A DNA stretch of 61,888 bases from an uncultured Clostridia bacterium (lineage in GTDB: Bacteria; Bacillota; Clostridia; Oscillospirales; Oscillospiraceae), in assembly GCA_945876285.1 (NCBI GenBank), contig CAMCNO010000015.1, positions 1-61,888 on the forward strand, read 5' to 3'. Positions 8,399 to 16,044 of this stretch are shown in pieces. A model generated the notes under the pieces. The model was given only the letters and a program-made list of their open reading frames with translations. It made no database searches and was not told where the DNA came from. Positions within the stretch are counted from its first letter, which is position 1. The number at the start of each line of letters is the position of its first letter. The translations under genes were made by a program, and so were the position numbers.

Positions 8399-9661
8399 AT
8401 GTCACACACCGCTGAGATCATCGCCGTGGGTACCGAGCTGCTCCTCGGCAACATTGTCAACACCAACGCCCGGGACATCTCCCAGGCCCTCTCCGCCGTA
8501 GGCGTCAACGTCTTCTGGCACACCGTCGTGGGCGACAACCCCCAGCGCCTGAAGGAGGCCCTGGACATCGCCCGGAACCGGGCCGACATCATCATCACCA
8601 CCGGCGGCCTGGGCCCCACCTATGACGACCTGACCAAGCAGACCATCTGTGAGGCCTTCGGCAAGCCCCTGGTGCTCCACCAGGACATCCTGGACGGCCT
8701 GAAAGTCTTTTTCGAGAAGAACGTCCACATGAAAATGCCCTCCAACAACGTCCAACAGGCGGAGCTGCCGGAGGGCTGCACCGTGTTCGACAATCCCGTG
8801 GGCACTGCCCCCGGCTGCGCCTTTGAAGCCGGCGGCATCCATGTGCTGATGCTCCCCGGCCCGCCCTTCGAGATGCTGACCATGCTGAAAGGCCATGTGG
8901 TCCCCTATCTCCGGAACCTCTCCAGCGAGGTCATCGTCTCCCACGACATCATGACCTTCGGCCTGGGTGAGAGCCCCATGGAGGAGCTGATGCGGGAGAA
9001 GATGAGCCGCATGGAAAACCCCTCCCTCGCCACCTACGCCAAGCCCAGTGAGGTCCGGCTCCGGGCCACCGCCAAGGCGGAGAGCGCGGAGGCCGCCGAG
9101 GCCATGCTGGCCCCGGTGGTGAAGGATGTCACCGATTTTCTGGGGGATTACGTCTACGGTGTGGATGTCTCCAGCCTGGAAGAGACCTGTTTCCGTCTTT
9201 TGAAAGAAAAGGGCTTGACCCTCGCCACCGCCGAGAGCTGCACCGGTGGCCGGGTGGCGGAGCGCATCACCGCCCTGCCCGGTGTCTCCGCCGTGTACCG
9301 GGGCGGCGTGGTCAGCTACTGGACCTCTGTCAAGGCGGACGTGCTGGGCGTGCCCCAGGAAACGCTGGACGCCCACGGCGCTGTGTCGGAGGAGACCGCC
9401 CGTGCCATGGCGGAGGGCGCCCGGCGCATCACCGGCGCGGACATCGCCGTGTCCGTCACCGGCGTGGCGGGTCCCGAAAGCGACGAGCGGGGTGTCCCCG
9501 TTGGCATCGTGTACATCGGCCTTGCCGCCCCGGACGGCACCTTCTGCCGCCCGCTGGACCTGGGAAAGCGCCGCCGGGACCGCATCCAGGATCTCTCCAG
9601 CAATCATGCGCTGGACGTGGTGCGGCGGTATCTCACCGGCCTGCCCATCACACTTTCCTGA
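8399..9661 (+). CDS. cinA: CinA-family protein (competence/damage-inducible; NMN deamidase)
   Basis: 420 residues with both CinA modules. The N-terminal MoCF/MoaB-like domain (EIIAVGTELLLGNIVNTNA, then TTGGLGPTYDD near 64-74) acts in family members as an ADP-ribose pyrophosphatase-like module. The C-terminal PncC domain (ATAESCTGG near 275) deamidates nicotinamide mononucleotide for NAD recycling. In several Firmicutes cinA is tied to competence and recA; here it sits behind thiI, so the physiological link is probably nucleotide repair. The length is the usual one. Confidence 0.94.
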   Translation: MSHTAEIIAVGTELLLGNIVNTNARDISQALSAVGVNVFWHTVVGDNPQRLKEALDIARNRADIIITTGGLGPTYDDLTKQTICEAFGKPLVLHQDILDGLKVFFEKNVHMKMPSNNVQQAELPEGCTVFDNPVGTAPGCAFEAGGIHVLMLPGPPFEMLTMLKGHVVPYLRNLSSEVIVSHDIMTFGLGESPMEELMREKMSRMENPSLATYAKPSEVRLRATAKAESAEAAEAMLAPVVKDVTDFLGDYVYGVDVSSLEETCFRLLKEKGLTLATAESCTGGRVAERITALPGVSAVYRGGVVSYWTSVKADVLGVPQETLDAHGAVSEETARAMAEGARRITGADIAVSVTGVAGPESDERGVPVGIVYIGLAAPDGTFCRPLDLGKRRRDRIQDLSSNHALDVVRRYLTGLPITLS

Positions 9662-9670
9662 AAAAGCACG

Positions 9671-9709
9671 AAAAAATCCCGTCTGTCCTCTTGACAGACG
9701 GGATTTTTT
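9671..9709 (+). terminator. Terminator of thiI-cinA
   Basis: 17-bp perfect stem AAAAAATCCCGTCTGTC / GACAGACGGGATTTTTT with CTCTT loop; the T run is part of the stem. Its 3' half also contains the TTGACA used as -35 by the next gene. Confidence 0.92.
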
Positions 9710-9739
9710 CGTGTATTCCTATATCGAAAACGTTTGCGC
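9691..9739 (+). promoter_or_regulatory. PHP-gene promoter with LacI-type operator
   Basis: TTGACA (9691-9696) lies inside the cinA terminator, with TATTCC (9714-9719) 17 nt later. Immediately downstream, on the minus strand, is CGCAAACGTTTTCG (about 9725-9738), a LacI/CcpA-family operator-like palindrome centred on CG. A repressor there would block initiation or early elongation. Confidence 0.55.
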
Positions 9740-9775
9740 TTTTGATTTCAGATATTGGAAAGAAGTGTGTTTGCC

Positions 9776-10459
9776 ATGTACAAGATCGAGACCCATCTCC
9801 ACACCACCCACACCAGCAAGTGCGGCCACCTGACCGCCCCCGTTTTGGCGAAGGCCTACAAGGAAGCCGGCTACGACGCCATTGCCGTCACCGACCACTA
9901 CAACCGGGACACGGTGAAGTACCTGAACCTGGACCTGAGCTCTCCCGACGGCCTGCTGGAAAAATTCCTGGACGGCTTCCACCGGATGGAGGACGCCTGC
10001 GGCGAGCTGGGCATCCGGGTCTACAAGGGCGCGGAGCTGCGCTTTGACGAGTGCGACAACGACTACCTGCTGTTCGGCTGGCACGACGAGCTGCTGCGGG
10101 ATATGCCCCGGAACCTGAAAATGAGCGTGGTGGAGTTCTCCAAGCTGGCCCGGGAGGACGGTGCCTTGCTGATCCAGGCCCATCCCTACCGTAAAAAGTG
10201 CACCCCCGCCATCGCCTGCTATCTGGACGGCGTGGAGGTCATCAACGCCCATCCCCGCCACGACAGCCACAACGACCGTGCCCAGGCCTACGCCGAGGAA
10301 TTCGGCCTCATCCGGCTGGCCGGCTCCGACTGCCACCAGACGCCGGACATCGCCCGCAGCGGCATCCTGTCCGACACCCTGCCCGCCGACACCTTTGAGC
10401 TGGCGGCGCTCATCCGCTCCGGGAACTACACCCTCATCGAGCCTCCCGCAGCAGAATAA
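9776..10459 (+). CDS. PHP-domain metal-dependent phosphoesterase
   Basis: 227-residue PHP-domain protein. HLHTTHTSKCG (residues 7-17) holds the first metal-binding histidines, ITDHYN-type AVTDHYN follows near 38-44, AHPYRKKC near 134, and GSDCHQTPD near 183-191 supplies the last ligands. The family hydrolyses phosphoesters or histidinol-phosphate-like substrates; the substrate cannot be told from sequence. ATG 9776 is chosen with GGAAAGAAG about 10 nt upstream; a TTG at 9755 would have no ribosome binding site. Single gene, ended by a strong hairpin. Confidence 0.88.
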   Translation: MYKIETHLHTTHTSKCGHLTAPVLAKAYKEAGYDAIAVTDHYNRDTVKYLNLDLSSPDGLLEKFLDGFHRMEDACGELGIRVYKGAELRFDECDNDYLLFGWHDELLRDMPRNLKMSVVEFSKLAREDGALLIQAHPYRKKCTPAIACYLDGVEVINAHPRHDSHNDRAQAYAEEFGLIRLAGSDCHQTPDIARSGILSDTLPADTFELAALIRSGNYTLIEPPAAE

Positions 10460-10466
10460 CGTCCCT

Positions 10467-10499
10467 TTTCCCGCCGGATGCCTCCGGCGGGAAATTTTT
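10467..10499 (+). terminator. Terminator after PHP gene
   Basis: 12-bp perfect stem TTTCCCGCCGGA / TCCGGCGGGAAA with TGCC loop and a following TTTTT. Confidence 0.9.
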
Positions 10500-11257
10500 C
10501 AGCCCAGCGCCACATCCAGCACCATCATAATGAGAAAGCCCCCCACGAAGCCGCAGGTCCCCGCCCGGCTGTGGGCCTGGGGCACCAGCTCCTCCACCAC
10601 CACGTACAGCATGGCCCCCGCCGCGAAGCTGAGAAGCCACGGCATCAGGGGCCGCGCTCCGGCGGCTATCAGCACCACCAGTACGCCGAACAGCGGCTCC
10701 ACCACGCCGGAGAGCATTCCGCCCAGGAATGCCCGGCCCCGTGACTTTCCCTCCTGCCGCAGGGGCAGAGCGATGGCGGCGCCCTCCGGGAAGTTCTGGA
10801 TGCCGATGCCCATGGCCAGAGCCGCCGCCCCGGCCAGATTTTCTCCGCCTGCCGCCAGGGCGAAGGCCAGGCCCACCGCCATGCCCTCCGGCACGTTATG
10901 TAAGGTGATGGCGGTCATCAGCAGGGCGTTCTGCCGCCAGGCGTCCTCCATAGGCTTCCGGCGGAGCCGGGGCAACATGCTGTCCAGCGCCGCCAGGAAC
11001 ACCACCCCCAGCAGCATCCCCGCCGCGGCGGGCAGCCAGCCGGGAAAGCGCCCCTCCTCCACCGCCTGGTCGATGGCGGGCAGGAGCAGGCTCCACACCG
11101 ACGCCGCCGTCATCACTCCGGCGGCGAAGCCCAGCATGGCCCGCTGAAATTTCGGTCTTGGCTCTCCCGAAAAGAAAAACACCATGGCGGCGCCCAGGGT
11201 GGTCATCAGGAAGGTGAACCCGGTGCCCAGGGCGGCCCAGCCAAGAGATTGCAGCAT
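10499..11257 (-). CDS. ZIP-family metal transporter
   Basis: 252-residue integral membrane protein of the ZIP family, taking up Zn2+, Mn2+ or Fe2+. About eight hydrophobic segments are visible. The conserved TM4-TM5 metal site appears as HNVPEGMAVGLA (about 123-134) and the second helix as QNFPEGAAIALPL (about 153-165), the ZupT/ZIP signature pair. ATG 11257 (MLQSLGW) starts directly at the first membrane segment; longer in-frame extensions run into the divergent riboswitch region and are rejected. The ribosome binding site is weak (AAAGGCG). No clear Zur or MntR operator was recognised upstream. Confidence 0.9.
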   Translation of the reverse strand: MLQSLGWAALGTGFTFLMTTLGAAMVFFFSGEPRPKFQRAMLGFAAGVMTAASVWSLLLPAIDQAVEEGRFPGWLPAAAGMLLGVVFLAALDSMLPRLRRKPMEDAWRQNALLMTAITLHNVPEGMAVGLAFALAAGGENLAGAAALAMGIGIQNFPEGAAIALPLRQEGKSRGRAFLGGMLSGVVEPLFGVLVVLIAAGARPLMPWLLSFAAGAMLYVVVEELVPQAHSRAGTCGFVGGFLIMMVLDVALG

Positions 11258-11363
11258 ACGTATCAACGCCTTTGTCTGGATTCGGGCGGAAGTGCGCCCG
11301 TATGCCAGTATAAGCGCCGCCCGCGTGTCTGGTGCCGGGGCAAAAAACAGGGCGGCTCCTGCC

Positions 11364-11392
11364 TTGCTTTTTCGTTCATACCGTGCTATCAT
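11364..11392 (+). promoter_or_regulatory. Promoter of riboswitch-guaD transcript
   Basis: TTGCTT (11364-11369), 17 nt, TATCAT (11387-11392). The predicted start is about 20 nt before the first riboswitch helix. This lies in a 302-bp divergent gap; the part toward 11258 contains only a TATACT-like -10 (11312-11307, minus) for the ZIP gene. Confidence 0.6.
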
Positions 11393-11417
11393 ACAGACAG
11401 CGGCATACAATTGAAAA

Positions 11418-11529
11418 GGACTCATATAATTTCGCTGTGCAATGGCGCGAAAGTTTCTACGGAGCCGCCGAAAGGCTCTGCTATGGGTGTCTGTCGGGTA
11501 GGGTCTATCCGGTCAGGCGCTCCTTTTTT
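11418..11529 (+). ncRNA. Purine (guanine-type) riboswitch with terminator
   Basis: Aptamer: P1 ACTCATA (11420-11426) pairs with TATGGGT (11482-11488). P2 is TTTCGC-(U)-G with CGCGAAA. The diagnostic J2/3 GTTTCTAC is followed by P3 GGAGCC / GGCTCT, and J3/1 reads GCTAT, with C at the specificity position (nucleotide 74 in xpt numbering), which pairs with guanine rather than adenine. Expression platform: GGGTGTCTG (11485-11493) pairs with CAGGCGCTC (11514-11522), topped by CGGGTAG / CTATCCG, and is followed by six T (11524-11529). The stem base shares 11485-11488 with P1, so ligand-bound P1 should prevent termination. P2 carries a bulged U and position 73 is G instead of A, so a variant guanosine-type ligand is possible. 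Confidence 0.88.
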
Positions 11530-11559
11530 GTGCCGATATATCACAAGTGAGGTGTTTGT

Positions 11560-12831
11560 ATGGCTGTCACAATTATCAAAGGAACCATCGTTTCCGCCCC
11601 TGTTCTGGGCAAGCTGGACATTACGGAAAACGGGTATCTCGTTGCTGAAAACGGCGTCATCACGGGAGTATTCCCCACCATGCCGGAGCAGTACGCGGGA
11701 GCGCCCGTGGAGGACTACGGCGATGCCCTCATTTTGCAGTCTTTCGCGGACCTGCACCTCCACGCCCCCCAGTACCCCATGCTGGGCATGGGCATGGACC
11801 TGCCCCTGCTGGACTGGCTGAACGCCTATGCCTTCCCCACGGAGGCCCGGTTCGCGGACCCGGACTACGCCCGGGAAATTTACCACAAGCTGGCCCAGGA
11901 GCTGGTGTCCCACGGCACCACCCGGGTGTGTATGTTCTCCTCTCTCCACACCGACGCCACCCTCATCCTGATGGACGAGTTGGAAAAGGCGGGTGTCACG
12001 GGCTATGTGGGCAAGGTGAACATGGACCGCAACGCCGCCCCCGGCGTGCTGGAGGAGAGCACGGAGGAATCCATGCGGGAGACCCTCCGCTGGCTGGACG
12101 CTTGCGGGGGCTTCGCCCGCATCAAGCCCATGCTGACCCCCCGGTTCACCCCCTCCTGCACCAATGAGCTGATGGTGTTTCTGGGCAAGCTGGCGGCGGA
12201 GCGGGATATCCCCGTCCAGTCCCACCTGTCGGAAAACGGTGCGGAGATGGAGTGGGTGCGGCAGCTCCATCCCGACTGTGCGCAGTACTGGGAGACCTAC
12301 GCCAAGTACGGATTGTGGAACAGCCGCACCGTCATGGCCCACTGCGTCTGGTCCGACGAGCGGGAGCGGAAGGCGATGAAAGACGCGGGCGTCACCGTGG
12401 TCCACTGCGCCGACTCCAACCAGAACATCTGCTCCGGCGTGGCACCGGTGCGGGTGATGCTGAACGAAGGCCTGAAAGTGACCCTCGGCAGCGACATCGC
12501 CGGGGGAGACCACCTGGATATGTTCGACGTGGTGGCCTCCGCTATCCGGGCCTCCAAGGCCCGCCGGGTGATGGACAACTGGCAGACCGACTTCCTGACC
12601 GTTCCCGAGGGCTGGTACTTGGGCACCTCCGCGGGCGCGGCGTACTTCGGGGAACAGCCGGGCTTCGCCCCCGGCAATCCCCTCCACGCTATCGTCCTGG
12701 CGGACGACACCCTGCCCCAGCCCCATCCCCTGACCCCCGCCGAGCGGCTGGAGCGGTGCGTGTACCTGCGGCAAAGCGGCGCCGTCCGGGCGGTCTGGAG
12801 CGCGGGGCGAAAGGTCTATACCGCTGAATAA
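11560..12831 (+). CDS. guaD: Guanine deaminase
   Basis: 423-residue amidohydrolase converting guanine to xanthine and ammonia. The metal and catalytic motifs are in order: DLHLHAPQYP (about 66-75), HLSENGAEM (about 223), HCVWSD (about 263) and GSDIAGGDH (about 313). The QYP and RFAPxxT-like (TPRFTPSCT) segments are typical of GuaD rather than other amidohydrolases. GAGGTG lies 6 nt before the ATG. It is monocistronic behind the purine riboswitch, which fits control by its own substrate; expression should rise with guanine. Confidence 0.95.
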   Translation: MAVTIIKGTIVSAPVLGKLDITENGYLVAENGVITGVFPTMPEQYAGAPVEDYGDALILQSFADLHLHAPQYPMLGMGMDLPLLDWLNAYAFPTEARFADPDYAREIYHKLAQELVSHGTTRVCMFSSLHTDATLILMDELEKAGVTGYVGKVNMDRNAAPGVLEESTEESMRETLRWLDACGGFARIKPMLTPRFTPSCTNELMVFLGKLAAERDIPVQSHLSENGAEMEWVRQLHPDCAQYWETYAKYGLWNSRTVMAHCVWSDERERKAMKDAGVTVVHCADSNQNICSGVAPVRVMLNEGLKVTLGSDIAGGDHLDMFDVVASAIRASKARRVMDNWQTDFLTVPEGWYLGTSAGAAYFGEQPGFAPGNPLHAIVLADDTLPQPHPLTPAERLERCVYLRQSGAVRAVWSAGRKVYTAE

Positions 12832-12833
12832 GT

Positions 12834-12865
12834 GCAAAAAAGAGAGCCTTTCGGCTCTCTTTTTA
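12834..12865. terminator. Bidirectional terminator guaD / XRE gene
   Basis: AGAGAGCC-TTTC-GGCTCTCT stem flanked by A6 on the left and T5 on the right, between convergent genes. Confidence 0.9.
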
Positions 12866-13105
12866 TTTGATCTCCTGCTCCAGATCCGCAAATTCCTCGC
12901 CGGAGAAAAACTCCTCCAAAGAGATTTCCAATCCGTCACAGAGCATTTTAATAGTCACGATTCCTGGATTTTGACTGTTTCCATACAAAATACTTTTCAC
13001 CGTGGATGGGGATACAGCAGACACCGTGGCAAGTTTATGAATCGTCCACCCCCGCTGACCGCACAGTGCAATCAATCGGTTTGCAACAGCCTTCCTGGTA
13101 TCCAT
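12863..13105 (-). CDS. XRE-family helix-turn-helix regulator
   Basis: 80-residue single-domain DNA-binding protein of the Cro/CI (XRE) type. The HTH is visible as WTIHKLATVSAVSPSTVKSI (about 20-39), followed by TIKMLCDGLEISLEEFF, the last helix typical of the family. ATG 13105 has GGAGGTG 6 nt upstream; the longer frame back to 13135 lacks a site. It is divergent from a 62-aa protein gene across a 107-bp gap that holds two phased direct repeats, so it probably represses that gene and itself. Confidence 0.9.
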   Translation of the reverse strand: MDTRKAVANRLIALCGQRGWTIHKLATVSAVSPSTVKSILYGNSQNPGIVTIKMLCDGLEISLEEFFSGEEFADLEQEIK

Positions 13106-13149
13106 CGCCCCACCTCCAATCATTATTAAAAACAATGTACTGGAAGGTC

Positions 13150-13199
13150 TTGCCGAAAGTGGACGATATATGATACTATATAGACTATATATAGACTAT
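13150..13199 (+). promoter_or_regulatory. Promoter and phased direct repeats
   Basis: TTGCCG (13150-13155) and GATACT (13172-13177) form a promoter with a 16-nt spacer. Right after it the 10-mer TATAGACTAT occurs twice, at 13179-13188 and 13190-13199, offset by 11 bp (one helical turn). This suggests two operator half-sites for the adjacent XRE protein. Confidence 0.6.
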
Positions 13200-13212
13200 C
13201 AGGGGTGATTTT

Positions 13213-13401
13213 ATGCAGGACGAACAGGATTTTTGCCGTTGTCTGGCCTCCGACGCCGCCAGCAGGGCTTTGCGAAACATCCAGGAAATTCTTGCCGACG
13301 ATACCCTGGACGACCCGGAATGCTTTCACCGCATTGAGGCCATCGTCTCCCTGCTGGAGGACATGGGCCTTTCCTGCGGCGGCCGGCACGATTTTGGATA
13401 G
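13213..13401 (+). CDS. Small acidic protein, unknown
   Basis: 62 residues, acidic and predicted helical (DEQDFCRCLASDAASRALRNIQ..., RIEAIVSLLEDMGLSCGG), with four Cys. It is not recognised as a named family. AGGGGTG lies 7 nt before the ATG and codon use matches neighbouring genes, so it looks real. The divergent XRE regulator and repeat array in its promoter suggest tight repression. Confidence 0.75.
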   Translation: MQDEQDFCRCLASDAASRALRNIQEILADDTLDDPECFHRIEAIVSLLEDMGLSCGGRHDFG

Positions 13402-13405
13402 CAAA

Positions 13406-13436
13406 AGACCCGCCGAAATCCGACGGGTCTCTCTTT
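13406..13436. terminator. Terminator between convergent small ORF and export protein
   Basis: AGACCCGCCG / CGACGGGTCT stem with one mismatch, followed by CTCTTTTC on the plus side. Confidence 0.75.
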
Positions 13437-13907
13437 TCAGAGCACATGGATAACGCCCAGCGTCACCGCCGAGGTGATGCCTCCGGCGATGACCAGCCCC
13501 AGCAAAACGGCGGGCAGGGCGTTCCGCAGGCGGATGTCCAGCAGGGACGCCACCAGCGCCCCGGTCCAGGCTCCGGTCCCCGGCAGGGGGATGCCCACCA
13601 GCAGCACCAGTCCCAGCAGGCGGTATTTCCGCACGATGCGGCCCTTCAGATGGGCCCGCCGCTCCAGCCAGACGATTTTCGGTCCAAAAAACCGGGTGTC
13701 CCGCAGCCAGTCAAAGATACGGCGCACCAGCAGCATGATGAACGGCACGGGAAGCAGGTTCCCCAGAATGGCCGTCACGCAGGCCACGGCAGGCGGCAGT
13801 CCGGCGGCGATACCCACGGGAATAGCGCCCCGCAGCTCAATGACCGGCACCATGGCGGTGGCGAAGGTCAGCAGCAGTTTTCCAAATACAGTGTCCAAAA
13901 AGGGCAT
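13437..13907 (-). CDS. Small multidrug export-type membrane protein (PF06695 family)
   Basis: 156-residue protein with about four hydrophobic segments. The VIELRGAIPVGIAAGLP start, LGNLLPVPFIMLLV, and the GIPLPGTGAWTGALVA loop are hallmarks of the COG2426 'putative small multidrug export' family (related to DedA/SNARE-associated folds). Transport activity is not well established for the family. ATG 13907 has GGAGG 5 nt upstream. It lies downstream of the GntR-ABC module, separated by a GC-rich hairpin. Confidence 0.85.
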   Translation of the reverse strand: MPFLDTVFGKLLLTFATAMVPVIELRGAIPVGIAAGLPPAVACVTAILGNLLPVPFIMLLVRRIFDWLRDTRFFGPKIVWLERRAHLKGRIVRKYRLLGLVLLVGIPLPGTGAWTGALVASLLDIRLRNALPAVLLGLVIAGGITSAVTLGVIHVL

Positions 13908-13929
13908 GGCAGCCTCCAAAGCAAGGAAT

Positions 13930-13958
13930 ACGGGCCGTGGGGTACGCCCACGGCCCGT
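13930..13958 (-). terminator. Strong hairpin after ABC permease
   Basis: 12-bp stem ACGGGCCGTGGG / CCCACGGCCCGT with 5-nt loop. There is no clean T run on the minus side, so it may be an attenuator or mRNA 3'-end stabiliser between the ABC module and the downstream gene. Confidence 0.55.
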
Positions 13959-13976
13959 GACAGCGTTAAGAATAGT

Positions 13977-14801
13977 TTACTCCAGGTTCAGGTGCTTTTT
14001 CAAGAAGTAAGTTGTTAAAAAATAGAAGATGGCGCTGTAAACCACCTCTCCCAGGATCACCGCGAACATTCCCAGGTGCATGGAGGCCATGCCGGAGATG
14101 TTGTCCGTCCAGCCCAGCAGCAGATGGTGGAACCAGGATTCGTCCAGCAGCACAATGCCCATACCACCCAGGAACTGCACGGCGAACTGGATCAGGAAGA
14201 ACCACAGTACAGACCAGGCCATTTTGTGATTGGCGAAGCTGTGGCCGATGGCCAGAGCGGCATAGAACTGCAGGCACATGGCGCAGCATCCCACAAAGCA
14301 CGTCACCAGGAACTCCGCCACCACGGCGGTGCCGTTGAAGGCGTAATAGGCAGAAAGGTTGCGGCAAATCTCCTGGAACAGCTCCTGGAAGCCCGCCGCG
14401 ATCTGATGGAGAAAGCCCACGTCAAAAGCCATGATGAAGCAGGCCAGGCAAACCACCACCAGGGTGAGGGCAAACCAGACGGCGGAGACGATGAGCTTGC
14501 TCCAGATGTGCTGATGGACGGAGACGGGCAGGGTCATCATCACGTAGCCCTCGTCCTGCAGCAGGTTCTTGTAGAACCGCTGGATCATGACCACCATGCT
14601 CATGACGCACACGCTGGCGATGGCGATGGCGAAGGCCGCCACCAGCAGGACGCCAAGGATATCCAGGATCTTGCTGTCCGTCTCCAGCAATCCCCGGGTG
14701 GAGAAATTGGCGCCCACGGAGGTCACCAGCAGGATCAGGAACAGGGGCAGCATGATGCGGCCCGTGGCACGAAACTCGTGTTTCATCAGTTTTCTCAGCA
14801 T
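13977..14801 (-). CDS. ABC transporter permease (YtrC/D-like)
   Basis: 274-residue membrane protein with about six hydrophobic segments (first near 16-33, IMLPLFLILLVTSVG). It begins MLRKLMKHEFRATGR, the typical start of ABC-2-type permeases paired with YtrA/GntR modules. It overlaps the ATPase gene end by 7 nt, so it is translationally coupled, and the two should form one transporter. The substrate is unknown; homologous modules are induced by cell-wall antibiotics. Confidence 0.9.
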   Translation of the reverse strand: MLRKLMKHEFRATGRIMLPLFLILLVTSVGANFSTRGLLETDSKILDILGVLLVAAFAIAIASVCVMSMVVMIQRFYKNLLQDEGYVMMTLPVSVHQHIWSKLIVSAVWFALTLVVVCLACFIMAFDVGFLHQIAAGFQELFQEICRNLSAYYAFNGTAVVAEFLVTCFVGCCAMCLQFYAALAIGHSFANHKMAWSVLWFFLIQFAVQFLGGMGIVLLDESWFHHLLLGWTDNISGMASMHLGMFAVILGEVVYSAIFYFLTTYFLKKHLNLE

Positions 14802-15490
14802 TTGAACACCTCCCGGAACAGCTCATCCACACTCATGCCCTTCTCCTCCCGGATCTGGTCCACGGAGGACTGGAGCATGACGCGGCCCTGATTGATAAAG
14901 ATGACGTCGTCCAGCACCTTTTCCACATCGGAAATGAGGTGGGTGGAAATGACCACCGCCGCCTCAGGGTCGTAGTTGCCGATGATGGTGGACAGGATGT
15001 AGTCCCGGGTGGCGGGGTCCACGCCGCCGATGGGCTCATCCAGCAGGTACAGCTTCGCCGCCCGGCTCATGGTCACGATGAGCTGAACCTTCTCCCGGGT
15101 ACCCTTGCTCATCTGCTTGATGTGCTGCCTGGCGGGGATATTCAGGTGGGCCAGCATCTCCTCCGCCGCGTCCCGGCGGAAATCGGCGTAAAAATCCTGA
15201 TAGAAGTCCAGAAGCTGGGTGGTGGTCATCCAGGTGGGGATAGAAGTCCGCTCAGGCAGGTAGCTGACGAGAGCGTGGGTCTCCTTCCCGGGCGCCATGC
15301 CGCAAACGAGGATCTCTCCGCCGGTGGGCGTCAGCAGGCCATTGGCCAGCTTGATGAGCGTGGTCTTGCCGCTACCGTTGGGGCCCAACAGTCCCACGAT
15401 GCGGCCCGGCTCAATGGCAAAATCAACGCCGTCCAGCGCCGCCGTATGTCCATAGTTTTTCGTTAGAGCCTTACATTCCAGAACCGCCAT
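14795..15490 (-). CDS. ABC transporter ATP-binding protein
   Basis: 231-residue ABC ATPase. Walker A is GPNGSGKTT (about 36-44), the signature is MSKGTREKVQL (about 127), Walker B is LYLLDEPIGGVDP (about 148-160), and the switch His is in STHLISD. ATG 15490 is used because GAGGAGGAG is 7 nt upstream; it overlaps the end of gntR by 20 nt. Powers the membrane protein encoded next. Confidence 0.95.
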   Translation of the reverse strand: MAVLECKALTKNYGHTAALDGVDFAIEPGRIVGLLGPNGSGKTTLIKLANGLLTPTGGEILVCGMAPGKETHALVSYLPERTSIPTWMTTTQLLDFYQDFYADFRRDAAEEMLAHLNIPARQHIKQMSKGTREKVQLIVTMSRAAKLYLLDEPIGGVDPATRDYILSTIIGNYDPEAAVVISTHLISDVEKVLDDVIFINQGRVMLQSSVDQIREEKGMSVDELFREVFKC

Positions 15491-15863
15491 TGGCGCTCTC
15501 CTCCTCACTTGTCTCCTGCCGCAGCAGGGTCACGATATCCTCCGGCTGGTAACCCAGTCGGAGCATGGCCGCCAGGAACGTCTTGATATGGCGCTCCGCC
15601 AGGCCCCGTTTTGCCTTTTCGATCATCGTCTTGTCCTCCGTCACGAATCTGCCGGCGGTCCGCTGGCTGAACACCAGTCCGTCCCGTTCCAGCTCCGCCA
15701 AGGCCCGCTGCATGGTGTTGGGGTTGACCCCGGCCTCTGTCGCCAGGTCCCGCACCGACGGCAGCCGCTCTCCCGGCGGGAAGGCTCCCACCACGATGCC
15801 CACCTTGATCTGTTCGATGAGCTGGGTGTAGATGGGGGCGTCATTGGAAAACTGCCACTTCAT
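15471..15863 (-). CDS. GntR-family repressor, YtrA subfamily
   Basis: 130 residues: an N-terminal winged helix (YTQLIEQIKVGIVVGAFPPG, LPSVRDLATEAGVNPNTMQRAL) and the short C-terminal dimer helix typical of YtrA, without an effector domain. First gene of gntR-ATPase-permease. GGGAGGTG precedes the ATG. It probably represses its own operon through the 22-bp palindrome overlapping the promoter. Confidence 0.94.
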   Translation of the reverse strand: MKWQFSNDAPIYTQLIEQIKVGIVVGAFPPGERLPSVRDLATEAGVNPNTMQRALAELERDGLVFSQRTAGRFVTEDKTMIEKAKRGLAERHIKTFLAAMLRLGYQPEDIVTLLRQETSEEESANGGSGM

Positions 15864-15887
15864 GGCACACCTCCCGGTTGTGTATCG

Positions 15888-15933
15888 TTGTATTATGTAA
15901 GTAATACAATATCATATCCTGCGCATTTGTCAA
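15888..15933 (-). promoter_or_regulatory. gntR promoter and YtrA-type operator
   Basis: Minus-strand TTGACA (15933-15928), 16 nt, TATTGT (15911-15906). The perfect palindrome TTGTATTA-n6-TAATACAA (15888-15909) covers the -10 and start region, as for YtrA operators (GTATTA half-sites). Confidence 0.8.
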
Positions 15934-15980
15934 GAGCATTTTTAATTTTTTTCCGGGCCAGAGAGAAATGAGAAAATAAC

Positions 15981-16019
15981 CCCCCATTTTCTTTGGGTCG
16001 CTCCCAAAGAAAATGGGGG
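15981..16019 (-). terminator. Terminator of Cof-type HAD gene
   Basis: 17-bp perfect stem CCCCCATTTTCTTTGGG / CCCAAAGAAAATGGGGG with TCGCT loop; the minus side continues GTTATTTTC. Confidence 0.85.
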
Positions 16020-16044
16020 ATTCTCGCCCGTGGGCGGGCGTCTC

